Under the pieces are notes generated by a model. It saw only the letters and a list, made by a program, of their open reading frames with translations. It did no database searches and was not told the DNA's origin. A program made the position numbers and the translations under genes. Below, one piece after another: positions 11,701-23,454 of a DNA stretch of 64,000 nucleotides; within the stretch, counting starts at the first letter, position 1, and every line of letters begins with the position of its first letter. This stretch comes from Cladopsammia gracilis (Eukaryota > Cnidaria > Anthozoa > Scleractinia > Dendrophylliidae), in NCBI GenBank assembly GCA_022457155.1, contig JAJGOT010000353.1:1-64000 (forward strand), given 5' to 3'.

Positions 11701-13237
11701 CACCGACAGAGTGAAACACAGTTCCTAGGATTCCGTAACATGATGCTTCTTTTTTTTTGTGACCAATTTCTTTGCTGATCGCAAGTGCTTTCAATAGATA
11801 CTCTTCAGCCTTAGCATATTCACCGACAGAGTGAAACACAGTTCCTAGGTTTCCGTACGATGTTGTTTCTCCTTCTCTGTCACCAATTTCTTTCTTGATC
11901 GCAAGTGCTTTCAATAGATACTCTTCAGCCTTGGCATATTCACCGACAGATTGAAACACAGTTCCTAGGTTTCCGTAATCTGTTGCTTCTCCGTCTCTGT
12001 CACCAATTTCTTCTCTGATCGCAAGTGCTTTCAATAGATACTCTTCAGCCTTAGCATATTCACCAACAGATTGAAGCAAAGTTCCTAGGTTTCCGAAATC
12101 TGTTGCTTCTCCTTCTCTGTCACCAATTTCTTTCCTGATCGCAAGTGCTTTCAAGTGATACTCTTCAGCCTTGGCATATTCACCGACAGATTGAAACACA
12201 CTTCCTAGGTTTCCGTAAGACGATGCTTCTCCGTCTCTGTCACCAATTTCTTTCTTGATCGCAAGTGCTTTCAATAGATACTCTTCAGCCTTGGCATATT
12301 CACCGACAGATTGAAACACAGTTCCTAGGTTTCCGTAATCTGTTGCTTCTCCGTCTCTGTCACCAATTTCTTCTCTGATCGCAAGTGCTTTCAATAGATA
12401 CTGTTCAGCCTTGGCATATTCACCGACAGATTGAAACACACTTCCTAGGTTTCCGTAAGACGATGCTTCTCCATCTCTGTCACCAATTTCTTTCCTGATC
12501 GCAAGTGCTTTCAATAGATACTGTTCAGCTTTGGCATATTCACCGACAGATTGAAACACACTTCCTAGGTTTCCGTAAGATGATGCTTCTCCCTTTTTGT
12601 GACCAGTTTCTTTGCTGATCGCAAGTGCTTTCAAAAGATACTCTTCAGCCTTGGCATATTCACCGACAGATTGAAACACAGTTCCTAGGTTTCCGTAAGA
12701 TGATGCTTCTCCATTTTTGTGACCAATTTCTTTCCTGATCGCAAGTGCTTTCAATAGATACTCTTCAGCCTTGGCATATTCACCGACAGATTGAAACACA
12801 GCTCCTAGGTTTCCATAAGATAATGCTTCTCCGTTTTTGTGACCAATTTCTTTGTTCATGGCAAGTGCTTTTAGGAGATATTCCTCAGCCTTGGCATACT
12901 GACCGACAGAGTAGAACACAGTTCCTAGGTTTCCGTAACATATTGCTTCCCCTTCTTTATCGCCACGCTCGCGGAGTAACACCAAAAGCTTTCTGCCGCA
13001 TTTTATCGCACTTGTGTTGTCATTGATAAAAACATACCCATTGAATATTTGAAAACAAGTTGATATACAACCTGATATCACGAATTCGTTTTCTTTCTCC
13101 AGGACTTTGCAGTTGAAGAGTCCTAAGCATTCTTCCCACAACATGATGGCTTTAACAATGCGCCTTGTGTTTCTAAGGAAATTGGCAACAACTATGCCAA
13201 TAAGGATGGTTTGTACAACTTTCTCTACGTCGTCCAT
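8777..13237 (-). CDS. TPR-CHAT protein (TTC28-like), intact
   Basis: A single open exon of 1486 codons. Residues 1-95 form a conserved N-terminal cap starting [12 protein letters not shown]. Residues about 93-972 are 22 tandem 40-residue TPR units with the consensus [20 protein letters not shown] plus [18 protein letters not shown], the long LGN/kinesin-light-chain style of TPR that binds peptides. A helical linker with an [12 protein letters not shown] segment follows, then a CHAT domain to the end. The CHAT dyad is visible: His1345 in HFAAHGD and Cys1392 in [11 protein letters not shown], followed by [23 protein letters not shown] is a caspase/separase-fold cysteine protease family; TPR-CHAT proteins in bacteria act as triggered proteases, but the role in animals is not settled. 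The start is supported by its conservation in copy B and by a likely acceptor (TTGTAG) 11 bp upstream, suggesting a 5' UTR intron. The stop codon is followed at once by AG|GTAAGC, a strong donor, so a 3' UTR intron is possible. The target and the ligand are unknown. Confidence 0.9.
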   Translation of the reverse strand: MDDVEKVVQTILIGIVVANFLRNTRRIVKAIMLWEECLGLFNCKVLEKENEFVISGCISTCFQIFNGYVFINDNTSAIKCGRKLLVLLRERGDKEGEAICYGNLGTVFYSVGQYAKAEEYLLKALAMNKEIGHKNGEALSYGNLGAVFQSVGEYAKAEEYLLKALAIRKEIGHKNGEASSYGNLGTVFQSVGEYAKAEEYLLKALAISKETGHKKGEASSYGNLGSVFQSVGEYAKAEQYLLKALAIRKEIGDRDGEASSYGNLGSVFQSVGEYAKAEQYLLKALAIREEIGDRDGEATDYGNLGTVFQSVGEYAKAEEYLLKALAIKKEIGDRDGEASSYGNLGSVFQSVGEYAKAEEYHLKALAIRKEIGDREGEATDFGNLGTLLQSVGEYAKAEEYLLKALAIREEIGDRDGEATDYGNLGTVFQSVGEYAKAEEYLLKALAIKKEIGDREGETTSYGNLGTVFHSVGEYAKAEEYLLKALAISKEIGHKKKEASCYGILGTVFHSVGEYAKAEEYQLKALEIRKEIGDGDGKASSYGNLGTVFQSVGEYAKAEQYLLKALAIRKEIGDRKGEATSYGNLGTVFHSVGEYAKAEEYLLKALAISKEIGHKEKEASCYGNLGTVFHSVGEYAKAEEYQLKALEIRKEIGDRGGEASSYGNLGSVFRSVGEYAKAEEYHLKALAINKEIGNRDGEATDYGNLGTVFQSVGEYAKAEEYLLKALAIKKEIGDRDGEASIYGSLGTVFQSVGEYAKAEEYHLKALAINKEIGDRDGEATSYGNLGTVFHSVGEYAKAEEYLLKALAIKKEIGDREGEATSYGNLGRVFQSVGEYAKAEEYHLKALAIRKEIGDRDGEATDYGNLGTVFQSVGEYAKAEEYLLKALAMWKEIGDRDGEASSYGNLGSVFQSVGEYAKAEEYQLKALAIRKEIGDRNGEASSYVNLGRVCRSVGGYTRAKEYNEKALQISNQIGSVELQFQSHLNLALDTLFLEGNPSEAVSNLFVCIEKCEEMHGYLRDNDKYKISFLDEHVSPHRFLSALFCAAGKLNEALCAVELGRARALADLMSVQYLVEKQISVRKHSWVGIETIMRKNGNCTCVYISYYHQTVYFWILKTNNGVVLRQKKLSECFSHVDIMTSVDDVFGNETFRKHHVLLQEQCEDRSLFPSSPDQLTQESAQEHSLTVFRLVEEEENESQYLEPPTLAQCYDMIVAPVVDFLDEPEIIIVPDRCLYQIPFAALKDPSQKYLSDRFRIRIVPSLTTLQLIQDSPADYHSQTGALIVGEPAICQVYYKGKREKLPPLPCARKEAEMIGRLLGAQPLLGENATKQAVLQGIHSVSLIHFAAHGDAERGEIALAPRLSTSRIPCEKDYLLTMTEISQVRLTAKLVVLSCCHSACGQIRSEGVVGIARAFLGSGARSVLVALWAIQDEATQEFMSHFYEHLVRGESASESLHQAMKWMRSNGFSDISQWAPFLLIGDNVTFDFRK
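10321..12960 (-). repeat. TPR-coding tandem array, 22 x 120 bp
   Basis: Units are exactly 120 bp with no indels. Most differ from each other at only a few positions. Larger blocks recur at 360 bp: 11281-11400 matches 11641-11760 with two differences. The unit nearest the CHAT side (about 10321-10440) is the most diverged, as expected when homogenisation works in the interior of an array. Confidence 0.95.
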
Positions 13238-13825
13238 GTCAGTCTTCTACAAAACATAGAAGAAATTATAGTACTTTAACTCTATTTTCTGTTACGTTGT
13301 CGTATTTAATGAACTAGATATTTGCGGCTTGGTGTTAAATCTGTTCTTTCTATATTTTCAATTTAGATTAACGTGAGCAGATTCTCCATGGCAAAGTAGA
13401 CAAAGGGAAATGTCAAAACGTGCTAAAAGTAGAAGTAAAAGTAACCATCCTAAGATATCAGTATAGGTGGTTTGACAATCTTTAGTTTTCGTGAATTTAC
13501 ACGCTCGCGTTACGAGAAAATCCCAACAACCTATACATTTCTTGAAAGCTCAATAAATGTAAAATCGCTATATGTCTTTAAGTTTCACAAAAAGACACCT
13601 CTAATAAATTTTAAAGAAAGAAGACAGATTAAAGACCAATTATTATTAATTAACTCCAGTAAGTTAAGCTGTACTTATTGCTTGCTTAAAGAAACAGCTG
13701 AAGCTGCTGTACGCCCTGAGGGTCACGACCAAAACATTTCAGATTCTGATAAATAAAGAATGATGGTAAATGTTAAGTTCGGTAAAGAAATAAGAAAAAT
13801 GTAATGTCCATAATGTCGCGAGCGT
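13238..13825. other. Upstream flank of copy A TPR-CHAT gene
   Basis: This is conserved with 58768-59590 of copy B except for a stretch of about 260 bp (roughly 58855-59130) present only in copy B. It should hold the promoter and a 5' UTR exon of the TPR-CHAT gene on the minus strand, but no core promoter element stands out. The reading frame at 13472-13756 is not kept in copy B and I do not count it as a gene. Confidence 0.45.
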
Positions 13826-14443
13826 GGGACAAAGAAAAAGTCTGAGTCCCCGACAGGATTGGAACCTATGAACTTCTGCACACAGGTCGGATGATTTCGT
13901 ACACTGGTCGGATGATTCCGTACACCAGTCGGATGATTCCGTACACAAGTCGGATGATTCCGTACACCGGTCGGATGATTCCGTACACCGGTCGGATGTA
14001 ATGTTCATCATGTCACGAGCGTGGGACAAAGAAGAAAATCTGAGTCCCCGACAGAAATCGAACCTATAAGCTTCCGTACACCGGTCGAATAATTCCATAC
14101 ACCGGTCGGATGATTCCGTACGCCGGTCGGATGATTGCGTACGCTTGTCGGATGATTCCGAACGCCGGTCGGATGATTCCGTTCACCGGTCGGATGATTC
14201 CGTACATTGGTCGGATGTAATGTTTATCATGTCACGAGCGTGGGACAAAGAAGAAAATCTGAGTCCCAGACAGGAATTGAACCTATGACCTTCCGCACAC
14301 CGGTCGGATGATTCCGTACACCGGTCGGATGTAATGTTCATCATGTTACGAGAGTTGGGCAAACAACTGAGTCCTCGACAGGATTCGAACCTACGACCTT
14401 CCGCTTACCGATGGAACGCTCTAACAACTGAGCTACGAGAGAC
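13826..14443 (-). repeat. Higher-order satellite made from tRNA-derived units, copy A
   Basis: Four segments carrying a tRNA T-arm (GGTTCGAATCC type, read on the minus strand) and the phrase CATGTCACGAGCGTGGGACA are separated by runs of a 21-bp unit TCGGATGATTCCGTACACCG(G). I count 5, 6 and 1 of the 21-bp units in successive blocks. The 21-bp unit resembles the anticodon-arm sequence CTTCCGCACACCGGT of the adjoining tRNA-like unit. A translated SSDRCTE heptad seen on the minus strand is a by-product of the satellite. Confidence 0.75.
14371..14443 (-). tRNA. tRNA-like unit (SINE head or tRNA pseudogene), copy A
   Basis: On the minus strand a 73-nt segment has a box A (TAGCTCAGTTGTTAGAGCG) and a box B (GGTTCGAATCC), and its ends can pair as an acceptor stem with G-U pairs. 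The anticodon arm is irregular: TTCC pairs with GGAA, leaving a loop of about 10 nt, so no anticodon can be named. It is therefore more likely a polymerase III SINE head or a pseudogene than a working tRNA. Confidence 0.55.
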
Positions 14444-16124
14444 TCGTGGCGAACTAGGCCATTTACTAGGTTCATGTATAACATGCGTCCTACGTACTGC
14501 TAGGATCATTAATGTCGAAAGCGTCATGTGTGGTGATAAATATATTATGATGGTAAATGTTAAGCTTTGATCCCTGTCATCAGCGAGTGAATTACTTTTG
14601 TAAATAACCGAAGCAAGCAGAAATGCAAAGAATGCGCCACAGCAGAGGCCAGCAAAAGTCAAGTCGCGAGAAAAATATATCTTTAAGTTTTTTTGAAACA
14701 CAGTTATATCATTTAGCTAGAGATATCGGCTCAGTATGAGATCAAAGCGATGAAAAATTGGAATTACAGTGACACCGGACATTAATTTTTACCCGGCATT
14801 GTATTCGGTATAAAATCTTTATCGTGCATGAAGCGAACATTATGGTGTTGTTTAAAAATAAAACCCTATTTTGGGAGTCTAGAGACCTTGTTATTTCAAC
14901 TTCTAGGTGACAAACAAATTTAAAACATTACGTCACCCAGTTCTCAATGCGCATTTGTGCACGCCACATGTTTTTAATTCATACGGTTTATTTGAACCTT
15001 TACAAATGGCAGCGAAACTTCACACATTAAAAAACAACAATTACCGTGTTGTAGCGTTTTCCTAAGTTTTGAAAAATCCATTTCAAGTTTACAGAGCTCA
15101 AGACCTTATGCACTGGTCAGCAAAATTACCAAAAAACGGTTTACAGTGGAATGATTGCCCGACGGACCGAAGGAGTGAAAATTTGCATATTTGTCTCCGT
15201 CTACTATAACTCGTTCAACGCTTCGAGTTCACGAGTTAAAAAGGCTGCTAAATGAGTAGAACTCAGGCTAGTCGTCAACTAGAAATGTCATTTATTTCAC
15301 TTCTCTACGTTTACCCATCCGAAATGACGCCTAAACACACACAACGTTCAACCACCAAGCCTGCACTACGGGGTGGTCTTCCATCTCGGCGAATCGAGCC
15401 GTACCGGTCTATTGCTCATATAATCGGCCTCTAACGCGTGTATGAAATAATTCCGGGAACAATCCGTGCTCCTTATTCGCTACAATATAAACCATTTCTT
15501 AGAAGATTTAGATAATTTGTGGCCATTTTGTACGAGGCAAAACCATTTCAAACAGCGTGACCTATTTTTTTAATTTACGTGACTGTCTGAATATTTTTAA
15601 AGGAAATTCATGAAAAATTGCCTACGCGTTTACCCCAAGCTAGATTGTTTATATGTTTCAGTACATATAACATCCGACTTTCTGCTAATAGAACTTTCCT
15701 TGTAACATCAGATGTACCAGGACAATAATTAGGCCTGAGAAGTTTCCTCATTTTCAAGCTTTTATCAAAGTGCTTAAACTAGGAGCTGTCTTCCGATGTT
15801 TTAACATTTCCCTGCTCTCAAAGGATTGCTCCACCGCAATAAGGATCATTTCAAATCTCGGCAAAATGTATTGAAATGGCAGCTGCGACCTAAACACGAA
15901 ATTTCACTTTTTGATCGATTTCTCGAAAACGAAAACTTTTCGGCAAGTTTGATTGTAATTTTCAAAAATAGATACGTCACCAAAGGGTTTCTCTTAAAGA
16001 AATTCGAAAATTCAGTTTTGATAGCGAGCTCTCGATATTTACAGACATGCGCTTTTAAGAATCTTCCGATTCAGTAACATAAATTATTTAAATGAAGTGT
16101 TTATCAAAGTGTTTATCAAAGCGC
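14444..16124. other. Non-coding block shared with copy B
   Basis: This collinear sequence matches 60184-62985, with about 1.15 kb more in copy B. I see no gene. At 15826-16075 there is a sequence with TCTCGGCAAAATGTATTGAA and CCAAAGGGTTTCTCTTA that is distantly repeated at 33527-33740, so an old local repeat is present within the duplicated block itself. Confidence 0.5.
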
Positions 16125-16544
16125 TTAGGGACGGACCATTATTTTTTTGACGGGGTGGGGTTATGTGCGGCACCTGCTGCAAACAATTTTTTTAATCAAA
16201 ATGTCCAACAAAATTTACAGTATTAAGAAAATATATTTGCTTCTATTTTCCATTTCGTTATATGAGTCGAGGATCTGAAAATCAATTTTAGCTCAGAAAA
16301 ACTGGCACCAATATACAATGTAGTGAGCATGTATTGATGAAAAATATTCAATGTTACTCCACTATTGCTATGTGCCTATGATAATGCAAGTACCTAACTG
16401 TTTTTTAATTCCACTAGAGGGGATATTAGCCGGGTCTCTAAAGAGCCACTTGAGAAAAGATATTGTAAATTATGGTAAGCGTATTATGGTACCCAAATTC
16501 ATTGAAACAAACATTGAACAATGATTTTATTCTAATATATATAT

Positions 16545-17608
16545 ACATAGCCCAAGCCTAACAGCGTCGCACTTTGAACAAGCTTAACTATGGTGAAAGG
16601 TTGGAAGCACAAGAATTAAGATTGACGAATGGGCTATTTTCAATTTTAGCAATTCTCAAAAACGGTAAGCTTATTACGCGACCGTCTGCACAGTAATTTT
16701 TATAGACCGTACAAAAGTTCACAAAAACAACTTTTCTCTGTCTAGAATAACTAGTACCACTAGTTTCCGAATAAAATACAGTTTATGTTTGTTAAAAATT
16801 GCCCGAGAAACTGATTTGAAAATCAAAAATTGCAAAAATACACAAACATATTTGCATAAGGCGATGCGAGTGAAGATAGAACTGTACTATAAAATCAAAG
16901 TCTTGTTTTGTTTACATAAAATCGCTTTTCAATCTATCTAATGAATGAACAAACACATAAAAATGGACAACGCAATCTTCTTTCGAAAAAATTTATTCAA
17001 ATCTCCATTAGTTTACGTTTAAAAGCAAAACGCGTACCATTTAAGCATGTTTTAAAATCAATTCTCCAAAACTAACAATAATACTAATAAAAAAGTCACT
17101 CACAGATTGATATCAATTTAAATTCTCATCGAAAACTGTAATCTGTTTTACCTTTAAGTTCCTCGCTTGCTTGGAAATTCAAATGTCCGCTTCTGGTTCT
17201 GAAATCCGTAGAAAACAAATATCTCCCGCATTGATAAAAACGTAATACATGAAGTTCCTCGAAGCAAGATTTTATCCCTGAAAGCTCGTCTTTTTCCACT
17301 AAAGCGGCTTCTGAGTATTCCTTAATTAGTATCCCTGTCTTGAGTAGCAAACCGCGAAAAAATGCAGGAAAATAACGACTTTAAAACAACTAAAGTGTTT
17401 ACCGAGCTCACGGCTGTGTGGCCGCGCGAAAAACAAAGCCTTGCTTTCAAGATCCCGGATGTTGTTCCAACACGGCGGGGAACGGCGGGCGGACGGACAC
17501 GCGCCCGCGAAACATTCCGCTAGCCATGACCATGAAAAATGACGGCGATAGGTTCTATGAGTATGGAGCTGCGCAGCCAGGCCTTCGGCCTGGCAAGTGC
17601 TCCGCTAC
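16545..17608. repeat. Gene-like fragment also present, inverted, in the copy B MULE
   Basis: The sequence from GCCCAAGCCTAACAGCGTCG to the GCTCCGCTA at 17608 matches 51330-52450 in reverse orientation. It contains an exon-like frame on the minus strand (17152-17350, with motifs ELSGIKSCFEELHVLRFY and ending at AAAG|GTAAAAC, a plausible donor) and a GC-rich stretch at 17400-17530 that would serve as a promoter. I do not recognise the gene. Small deletions in the MULE copy disrupt the frame there. Confidence 0.65.
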
Positions 17609-18440
17609 AAATGTGTTACGAAAAGGACAGTGGCTTCCTGAACCTTCGAGCACTGGAAGACTGGGCAAGAGTAGAGAGAGCGCAGGATTTCTATTCTATT
17701 ATGTATCCATCCCTGTGATGAATCTCTGTCAAAAGAATCGACATACATGAAGGAAAAGTCATTTCCTAAGGCCAGCTCTTATCAGGCACAAACATTCGAG
17801 TTCTCTAACTCAGATGCACAAGCCATTATGGAATATCATGACAAGAAGCTGAAGGAATTGATGGACAAATTATTGGATGCTATGAAGTTAGCAAAAGGTA
17901 GGCTGTCGGAAAATGTGGATGGGAAAGGAACGGTAAAAACCAAAGAAGCTAACAAGTGATATAATGACGTGATTGCTAAAATCACTGTATTGCAAGAGCA
18001 ATTAACTTAAAGCAGACCAGGGGAGGATTGATAAGCCCAAGGCAACCTTTGCTGATAAGTTTGATACTGAGAAATTTGAAAGGATCATTAAAAAGAGCAA
18101 ACAGAAAAAGAGCAAACAAAAGGAGGAAAGAAAGAAAAAAAGTTAAGAGCAAGACAACGATGCCTTCTAAAAGCCAGGATTCAAATTTAAAAGAGGTGTG
18201 CCAACAGCAAGATGCGAAGAGTGATTCGAGAAAGGAGCAGCACAACATGAAGCTTTCTGAGGCAAGTGAGCAAAAGAAAATGAAGTTAGCTGAAGAGGAA
18301 AAAAGTGTACAGCAAGGATGTGAAAAGAATTTGTGTAGTGATGAGTTTGAAAAACAGTGGAGCATATTTGATGAGCCTGGATCAGACACAAATGCTGAGT
18401 CAGACTCAGATAACTCTGATATAGTAGAATATGTTTAACC
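17600..18440 (+). pseudogene. Decayed coding region, unrecognised
   Basis: Several short frames in series read like pieces of one protein. One is near 17608 (MCYEKDSGFLNLRALEDWAR). The next runs from 17747 to 17959 (FSNSDAQAIMEYHDKKLKEL). The last runs from 18028 to 18438 and is a lysine-rich, then acidic, tail ending DSDNSDIVEYV. Stops and frame changes separate them. The charge pattern suggests a nuclear or transposon-encoded DNA-binding tail, but no family can be named. Confidence 0.4.
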
Positions 18441-18545
18441 CTTTTAAAAACTGCACAGTTTCCAACATATGATTTTATTCATGTGACTTGATTTGTTTCA
18501 CATGACATACAAAGTTGCCAGTTTTGACCTACACATCAAATAAAG

Positions 18546-18601
18546 TATATATGTATGTATGCATGCATGCATGTATGTATGTATGTATGTATGTATGTAT
18601 G
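18546..18601. repeat. (ATGT)n microsatellite
   Basis: A run of ATGT with two ATGC variants. It lies between the decayed coding region and the Penelope-like element. Confidence 0.9.
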
Positions 18602-18817
18602 TTGTCAGATATTTTAAGTCAAGAGACTTGTAAGAAAATTGCAGAGGAAATGTGTTTTCAAACTATTTCACTTAAACACGTTAAGAGAAAAATAGGCTTT
18701 TGTGCTTAGAACTTAGAATGTGTACTCCCAACTAGTGAGAACTAATACTGGGAGGGTGCTTGTGTAGGTGATTTTAAATTAGGTGCTGGATAAATAGTGC
18801 AAGTGAAATTAGGGTGG

Positions 18818-21044
18818 TAATGGTAAAAACGGCAAAACTGATCCTTACGGCAAGAAGAAAAGATAGAGACAGAAGTGAAATAAAAAATTATAAACAGTTG
18901 AATATATTTACCCGATATTTCGGTTTACAAAACAAACCTTCTACGGGGGCTAGAAAACAAAAATGAATATAGAAATAAATTGACCGTTACATATAAATCA
19001 TTTGAAATATGACATACAACAGAATAATAGAAAGTGATTGGTAACAACTAAGCTAAATGTCACTAATTAAGTTCATCACGTCTTTTTATACCATGAGGAT
19101 GAAGTGTCATCGCTTTATCTATAAGATGGGTTTCGCGTGCCTTTCTGACTGAATCGCGGTTGTTGTGGATGAGTTCCAAAGGAATGAGGAGGATGTCGTT
19201 GATAGAATGGCCAGGTTGGTTAAAATGTATTGAAACAGGAGTAGGATTGATAAGATGGTGGTGATGGAGGATGGAGCGGCGATGTTCCCCAAAGCGTTCA
19301 TTCAGTTGGCGTTTGGTTTCCCCGATGTACTGTTTAGCACATTTTTTACTTTCAATTAAGTAGATTAAGTTTTTAGATTTACAATTTAAAGTGTCCTTGA
19401 TATGTCGTTCTTCCTTTGTTGCAGAAAAAGTGTATTTATTTTGACCTTCTTGTAAGAATGGGCAGGTGAGGCAGCGTGGATGTTTACATTTATAAATGCC
19501 AGAGGGTGTTTTTTCTTGAAGTTTGATGCGGTCAGGTTAGGGCTTCGTTTGTAAGCAAAGACGGGTGGACAGGAAAATGTTTGCTTGCAACGAGCTGAGG
19601 ATTGTAGAATGTTTATATGCTTTCGTACAATTGAAGAAGCGTTAGGAAGAGCTGGATTAAAGGTGATGACAAATGGAGTTCGATCCGAGTTATTCTGTGG
19701 TCGTGGTTTAAGAGTTTCGTGACGTGGGATGATGCTTACGCGATTTATTTCTTTTTTAAGAAAACGGCGACTGTAACCCCGCAGTACTAAATAGTTGATG
19801 AGTTCTTGGCAGCGTTTATTGAAGAAAATGTCAGTGGAACAGATGCGATGTAGGCGTAGGGCAAGGCTGAATGGAATAGTGCGTTTGCTGTGCGTAGGGT
19901 GGCAGGAAGTCTTGAGAAGATATGGATGCTTGTCTGCGGGTTTCGTGTGAAGATCTGTCTGAATTAGGTTGTTGCTGAGGTGTACTTTAACGTCTAGGAA
20001 AGGAAGTGCCTGGTTAGAAGAATTAGAATATTCGTGGGTGAACTTGATTGTTGGATGGATAGAATTTATGTAGTTTATGAAGGTTTTGAGATTATCTTCT
20101 CCTTCTGTCCACACCATAAAAATATCATCGATAAATCTCCACCAGACATATGGCTTGAAGGGGGCGTTTTCTATTGCGTGATGTTCCAATTTGCCCATGA
20201 ATAAGTTTGCGTATGAAGGTGCCATTCGAGTTCCCATAGCGGTGCCGTGAATTTGAAGAAAGTGTTGATGGTTAAACGTGAAGTTGTTGATTCCTAGGAT
20301 CATTTGGATGAGGTCGCAGTTTCTTTCAGTGGGAAGTGATTTGTGTTGACGAATGTTAAGAAAGTGCCGGCAGGCTTCCACACCTTCCTTATGGGGTATA
20401 TTGGTGTATAAGGTCAAAATAAATACACTTTCTCTGCAACAAAGGAAGAACGACATATCAAGGACACTTTAAATTGTAAATCTAAAAAACTTAATCTACT
20501 TAATTGAATGTAAAAAATGCGCTAAACAGTACAACGGGGAAACCAAACGCCAACTGAATGAACGCTTTGGGGAACATCGCCGCTCCATCCTCCATCACCA
20601 CCATCTTATCAATCCTACTCCTGTTTCAATACATTTTAACCAACCTGGCCATTCTATCAACGACATCGTCCTCATATATTCTCTTGGAACTCATCCACAA
20701 CAACCGCGACTCAGTCAGAAAGGCACGCGAGGCCCATCTTATAGATAAAGCGATGACACTTCATCCTCATGGTATAAATAAACGTGATGAACTTAATTAG
20801 TGACATTTAGCTTATTTGTTACCAATCACTTTCTATTATTCTGTTGTATGTCATATTTGAAATGATTTATATGTAACGGTCATTTTGTTTCTGTATTCAT
20901 TTTTGTTTTCTAGCCCCCGTAGAAGGTTTGTTTTGCAAACCGAAATATCGGGCAAATATATTCAACTGTTTATTTTGTTTTAATTCACTTCTGTCTCTAT
21001 CTTTTCTTCTTGCCGTAAGGATCAGTTTGCCGTTTTTACCATTA
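18818..21044 (-). mobile_element. Penelope-like retroelement with inverted arms
   Basis: A 5'-truncated Penelope-like element whose own 3' end (18818-19448) is repeated as an inverted copy at 20410-21044. Both arms contain the 3' part of the endonuclease domain and a hairpin of the form GGTTTG-loop-CAAACC followed by GAAATAT. Inverted arrangement of terminal sequence is known for this class. The element interrupts the outer TIR transposon. Confidence 0.85.
19063..20420 (-). pseudogene. Penelope-type reverse transcriptase plus GIY-YIG endonuclease
   Basis: The reverse transcriptase part shows TLYTNIPHKEG, GTAMGTRMAPSYANLFMG and FIDDIFMVW (the catalytic Asp pair). The N-terminal finger region is missing because the element is truncated. 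A frame change near 19500 separates it from the C-terminal part, which has a Cys-rich KCKHPRCLTCPF segment, then NLIYLIESKKC, YIGETKRQLNER and FGEHR, the core of a GIY-YIG nuclease, ending at the stop at 19063. This order (RT then GIY-YIG) is diagnostic for Penelope-like elements. The frame change makes this copy inactive. Confidence 0.88.
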
Positions 21045-22250
21045 CTATTTCAAGATTTTTACTGATCCAGGTCTACGATAGATCCGGTCCTCTGTCTTCA
21101 TTGGTTTGTCGTTGTGGTTTTACCGTTATTATAGTTTTTGAAATTAAGGTGGTTCGATACAGTTTTCTGGAGACCATACCTACATTTTTCAATCGGCTTT
21201 TAAGCGGTCTTCTCCAAGTCAGATCAACGTGAAATTTTCACCACTAACTGGTTTTGAATTGAAGTTTGGCTAAGTATATATTCTGGTGAAATCGATATTA
21301 CCATGACGACGATAAACAAGAAACTTCGAAATCAGTAAAAGTGAAATTTTGCGCGTTTAAGATTTCGCATTGAAAATCCTACATAGACATCTTAAAATAT
21401 GGTATATGGCATATATATCTTGCAAGAATAAAAAAATCTGTATTTTTGATTTCAAATAAATCGCAATAACATTTCAAACCTCACTATTGTGTACTGGTAA
21501 TAAATTGATCGGAGGAATGCAGTGCGCATTGATTTGAAATCATTACTGAGCATAACTTAAAAAAGTGAATTTGTAACGCAAACGTTTTGGCTGGTTCGTA
21601 CGTCGTCTTCATCTATAAATTTAAAGACGTTCCAGTGAATCAATGTCAATGAAACTTTCAGATAATATTTTGCACATCGGTAAGCACGCGTGGTGAACGT
21701 TTTAAAAAAATCCATTAAGGCGTTTCCCAGATTTTTGCAAAAGCGATTTAAATCGAAAAATACCCAAAATTTGCACATGAAGCGATGTTAGGAAAAATGG
21801 TAGTTCTCAAGATCTCAAAAGAGAAAGTAAACAAAACTTTGAAGGTGTACAAACATAACATCAAGCTACTTTTTGACACTATCTTTAAGTAATTTCACAA
21901 AACCAGTGTTAATCTCTCGATCAATTCATTACCAGTATACAAATAGTAAGGTTTGAAATGTTATTGCGATTTATTTGAAATCAAACATACAGAATTTTTT
22001 TTATTCTTGCAAAATATATATGCCATATACCATATTTTAATACAATACAATACAATACTTTATTTTCACATTTCCATGACATTTTTGTTACAAGAAAATA
22101 TATATCTAGCTAAACTAAAATTACTAAAACAATAGGACTAATAACTAAATATAAATAACATTTGAGGAAATGCCTAGCGTCTAAGTTAACCATACAGTTT
22201 TCTAGTTAGACACTAGTCTTGTCAAGTATCAATTCACATGTAGACATCTA

Positions 22251-23174
22251 TTACAAACACATAAACACACACACTGCACACAAATAGCAAAAATAGCAAA
22301 AAATAGCGAAAATAAGAAGACGACTGGGGTTGGACAGTACATCTGTTTCGACAATAAATACCGTTTGCCTTTTTTTTTTGAAATCAAAATGACTAAGATC
22401 TTTGAATTCTTTTGGTAATTTTTCCCAAGAGTCAACTGCTAAAGCTGATTTTTTTTTCGATATTAGTCCTGAAGCGTGCTTTATAGAAGTTACCTCTTGC
22501 AGCATATCTAGTGTTATATGTATGGACATCACTGGCATAGCGAAGGTGGTTGTCGAAAATATTGGGAAGTTGCTTTTTATGCCACTTGTGTGAGAACATG
22601 AGTAATTGTAATGTAAAAATATTTTCTACTGTAAGTAAGTCTAATAAGTTAATTAGCGGAAGAGCACTGTCTGTATTTTTGCCATAAAGAGAAGCAAAAA
22701 ACATTAGGCGAACGATTTGATTTTGTTTGACTTGAATTTTCCTCAGGTGAGATGCATAAGCACTCCCCCAAGCAATAATCGCATATGATAGATACGGATA
22801 TATCAAGTTGTAATAAAGCTGTTTTTAAACAGCTTTATTTATTATTTGTTATTTATTTTTTAAACTTAAAAGTTGTTTTAGGGGAAGATAGTGCCCTAAT
22901 TTGAGGAAAATCCCTGTATTTCTTGAAATTCTTGAGCTTATATGAGATATGTGGTATTTCCATGAAATTGTGTCATCTATTAATACACCAAGGTATTTTA
23001 TGTAACTTTTCTTTTCTTATGTGTATTCAGAGCCATCATTGTTAGGAAGTTTTATGCTGAATATATCATTCATTTTCTTTTTTGATGATTAATAATCATA
23101 TAATTAGTTTTCTTTAAATTTATTGACAGTCTATTTATATCACACCATTCCGTTACTTTTAAAAGCTCTTGGTT
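22251..23174 (-). pseudogene. LINE ORF2, C-terminal part
   Basis: This continues from the RT half across the DIRS insertion with NQELLKVTEWCDINRLSINL and KTNYMIINHQKRK, then YLSYAIIAWGSAYASHLRKI and related motifs typical of the region after the RT domain in jockey-like ORF2. At least two frame changes and stops (around 22530 and 23040) break it. No function remains. Confidence 0.75.
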
Positions 23175-23454
23175 AAATGAAAATTAGACGAGAGGTATAC
23201 TTACCTTGAAGTGTAATTGTAGTTCTCTGAGATATGCGTAGCATTATTATGGGATAATTGTGCATACTTCCTGCATACCTACTGGTCAGCGGTCACATTT
23301 CAAAAAGGCTATTCAAATGCAAATTAGTAACAATATAAACCCCAGAACCAGGCCTGGCAACCAGTTCTCCCTGAAGTGCCAATACTGGCCAAGGACCATA
23401 ACAGAACGGGGTGAGAGAAAACAAAAAACAAAAAACAAAAATAGGGTGGGAAGC

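Noticed and set aside
13739..14098. Minus-strand frame with repeated SSDRCTE residues, looking like a Cys-rich repeat protein
   Set aside because: It is only the translation of a 21-bp satellite (21 is divisible by 3). The frame is not kept in copy B.
13826..14443. A CRISPR-like array suggested by the 21-bp repeats
   Set aside because: There are no unique spacers of constant length, and the repeats are head to tail and derived from a tRNA-like unit; the genome is animal.
14371..14443. A functional tRNA gene
   Set aside because: The anticodon loop is about 10 nt and no anticodon can be assigned; the sequence is embedded in its own satellite.
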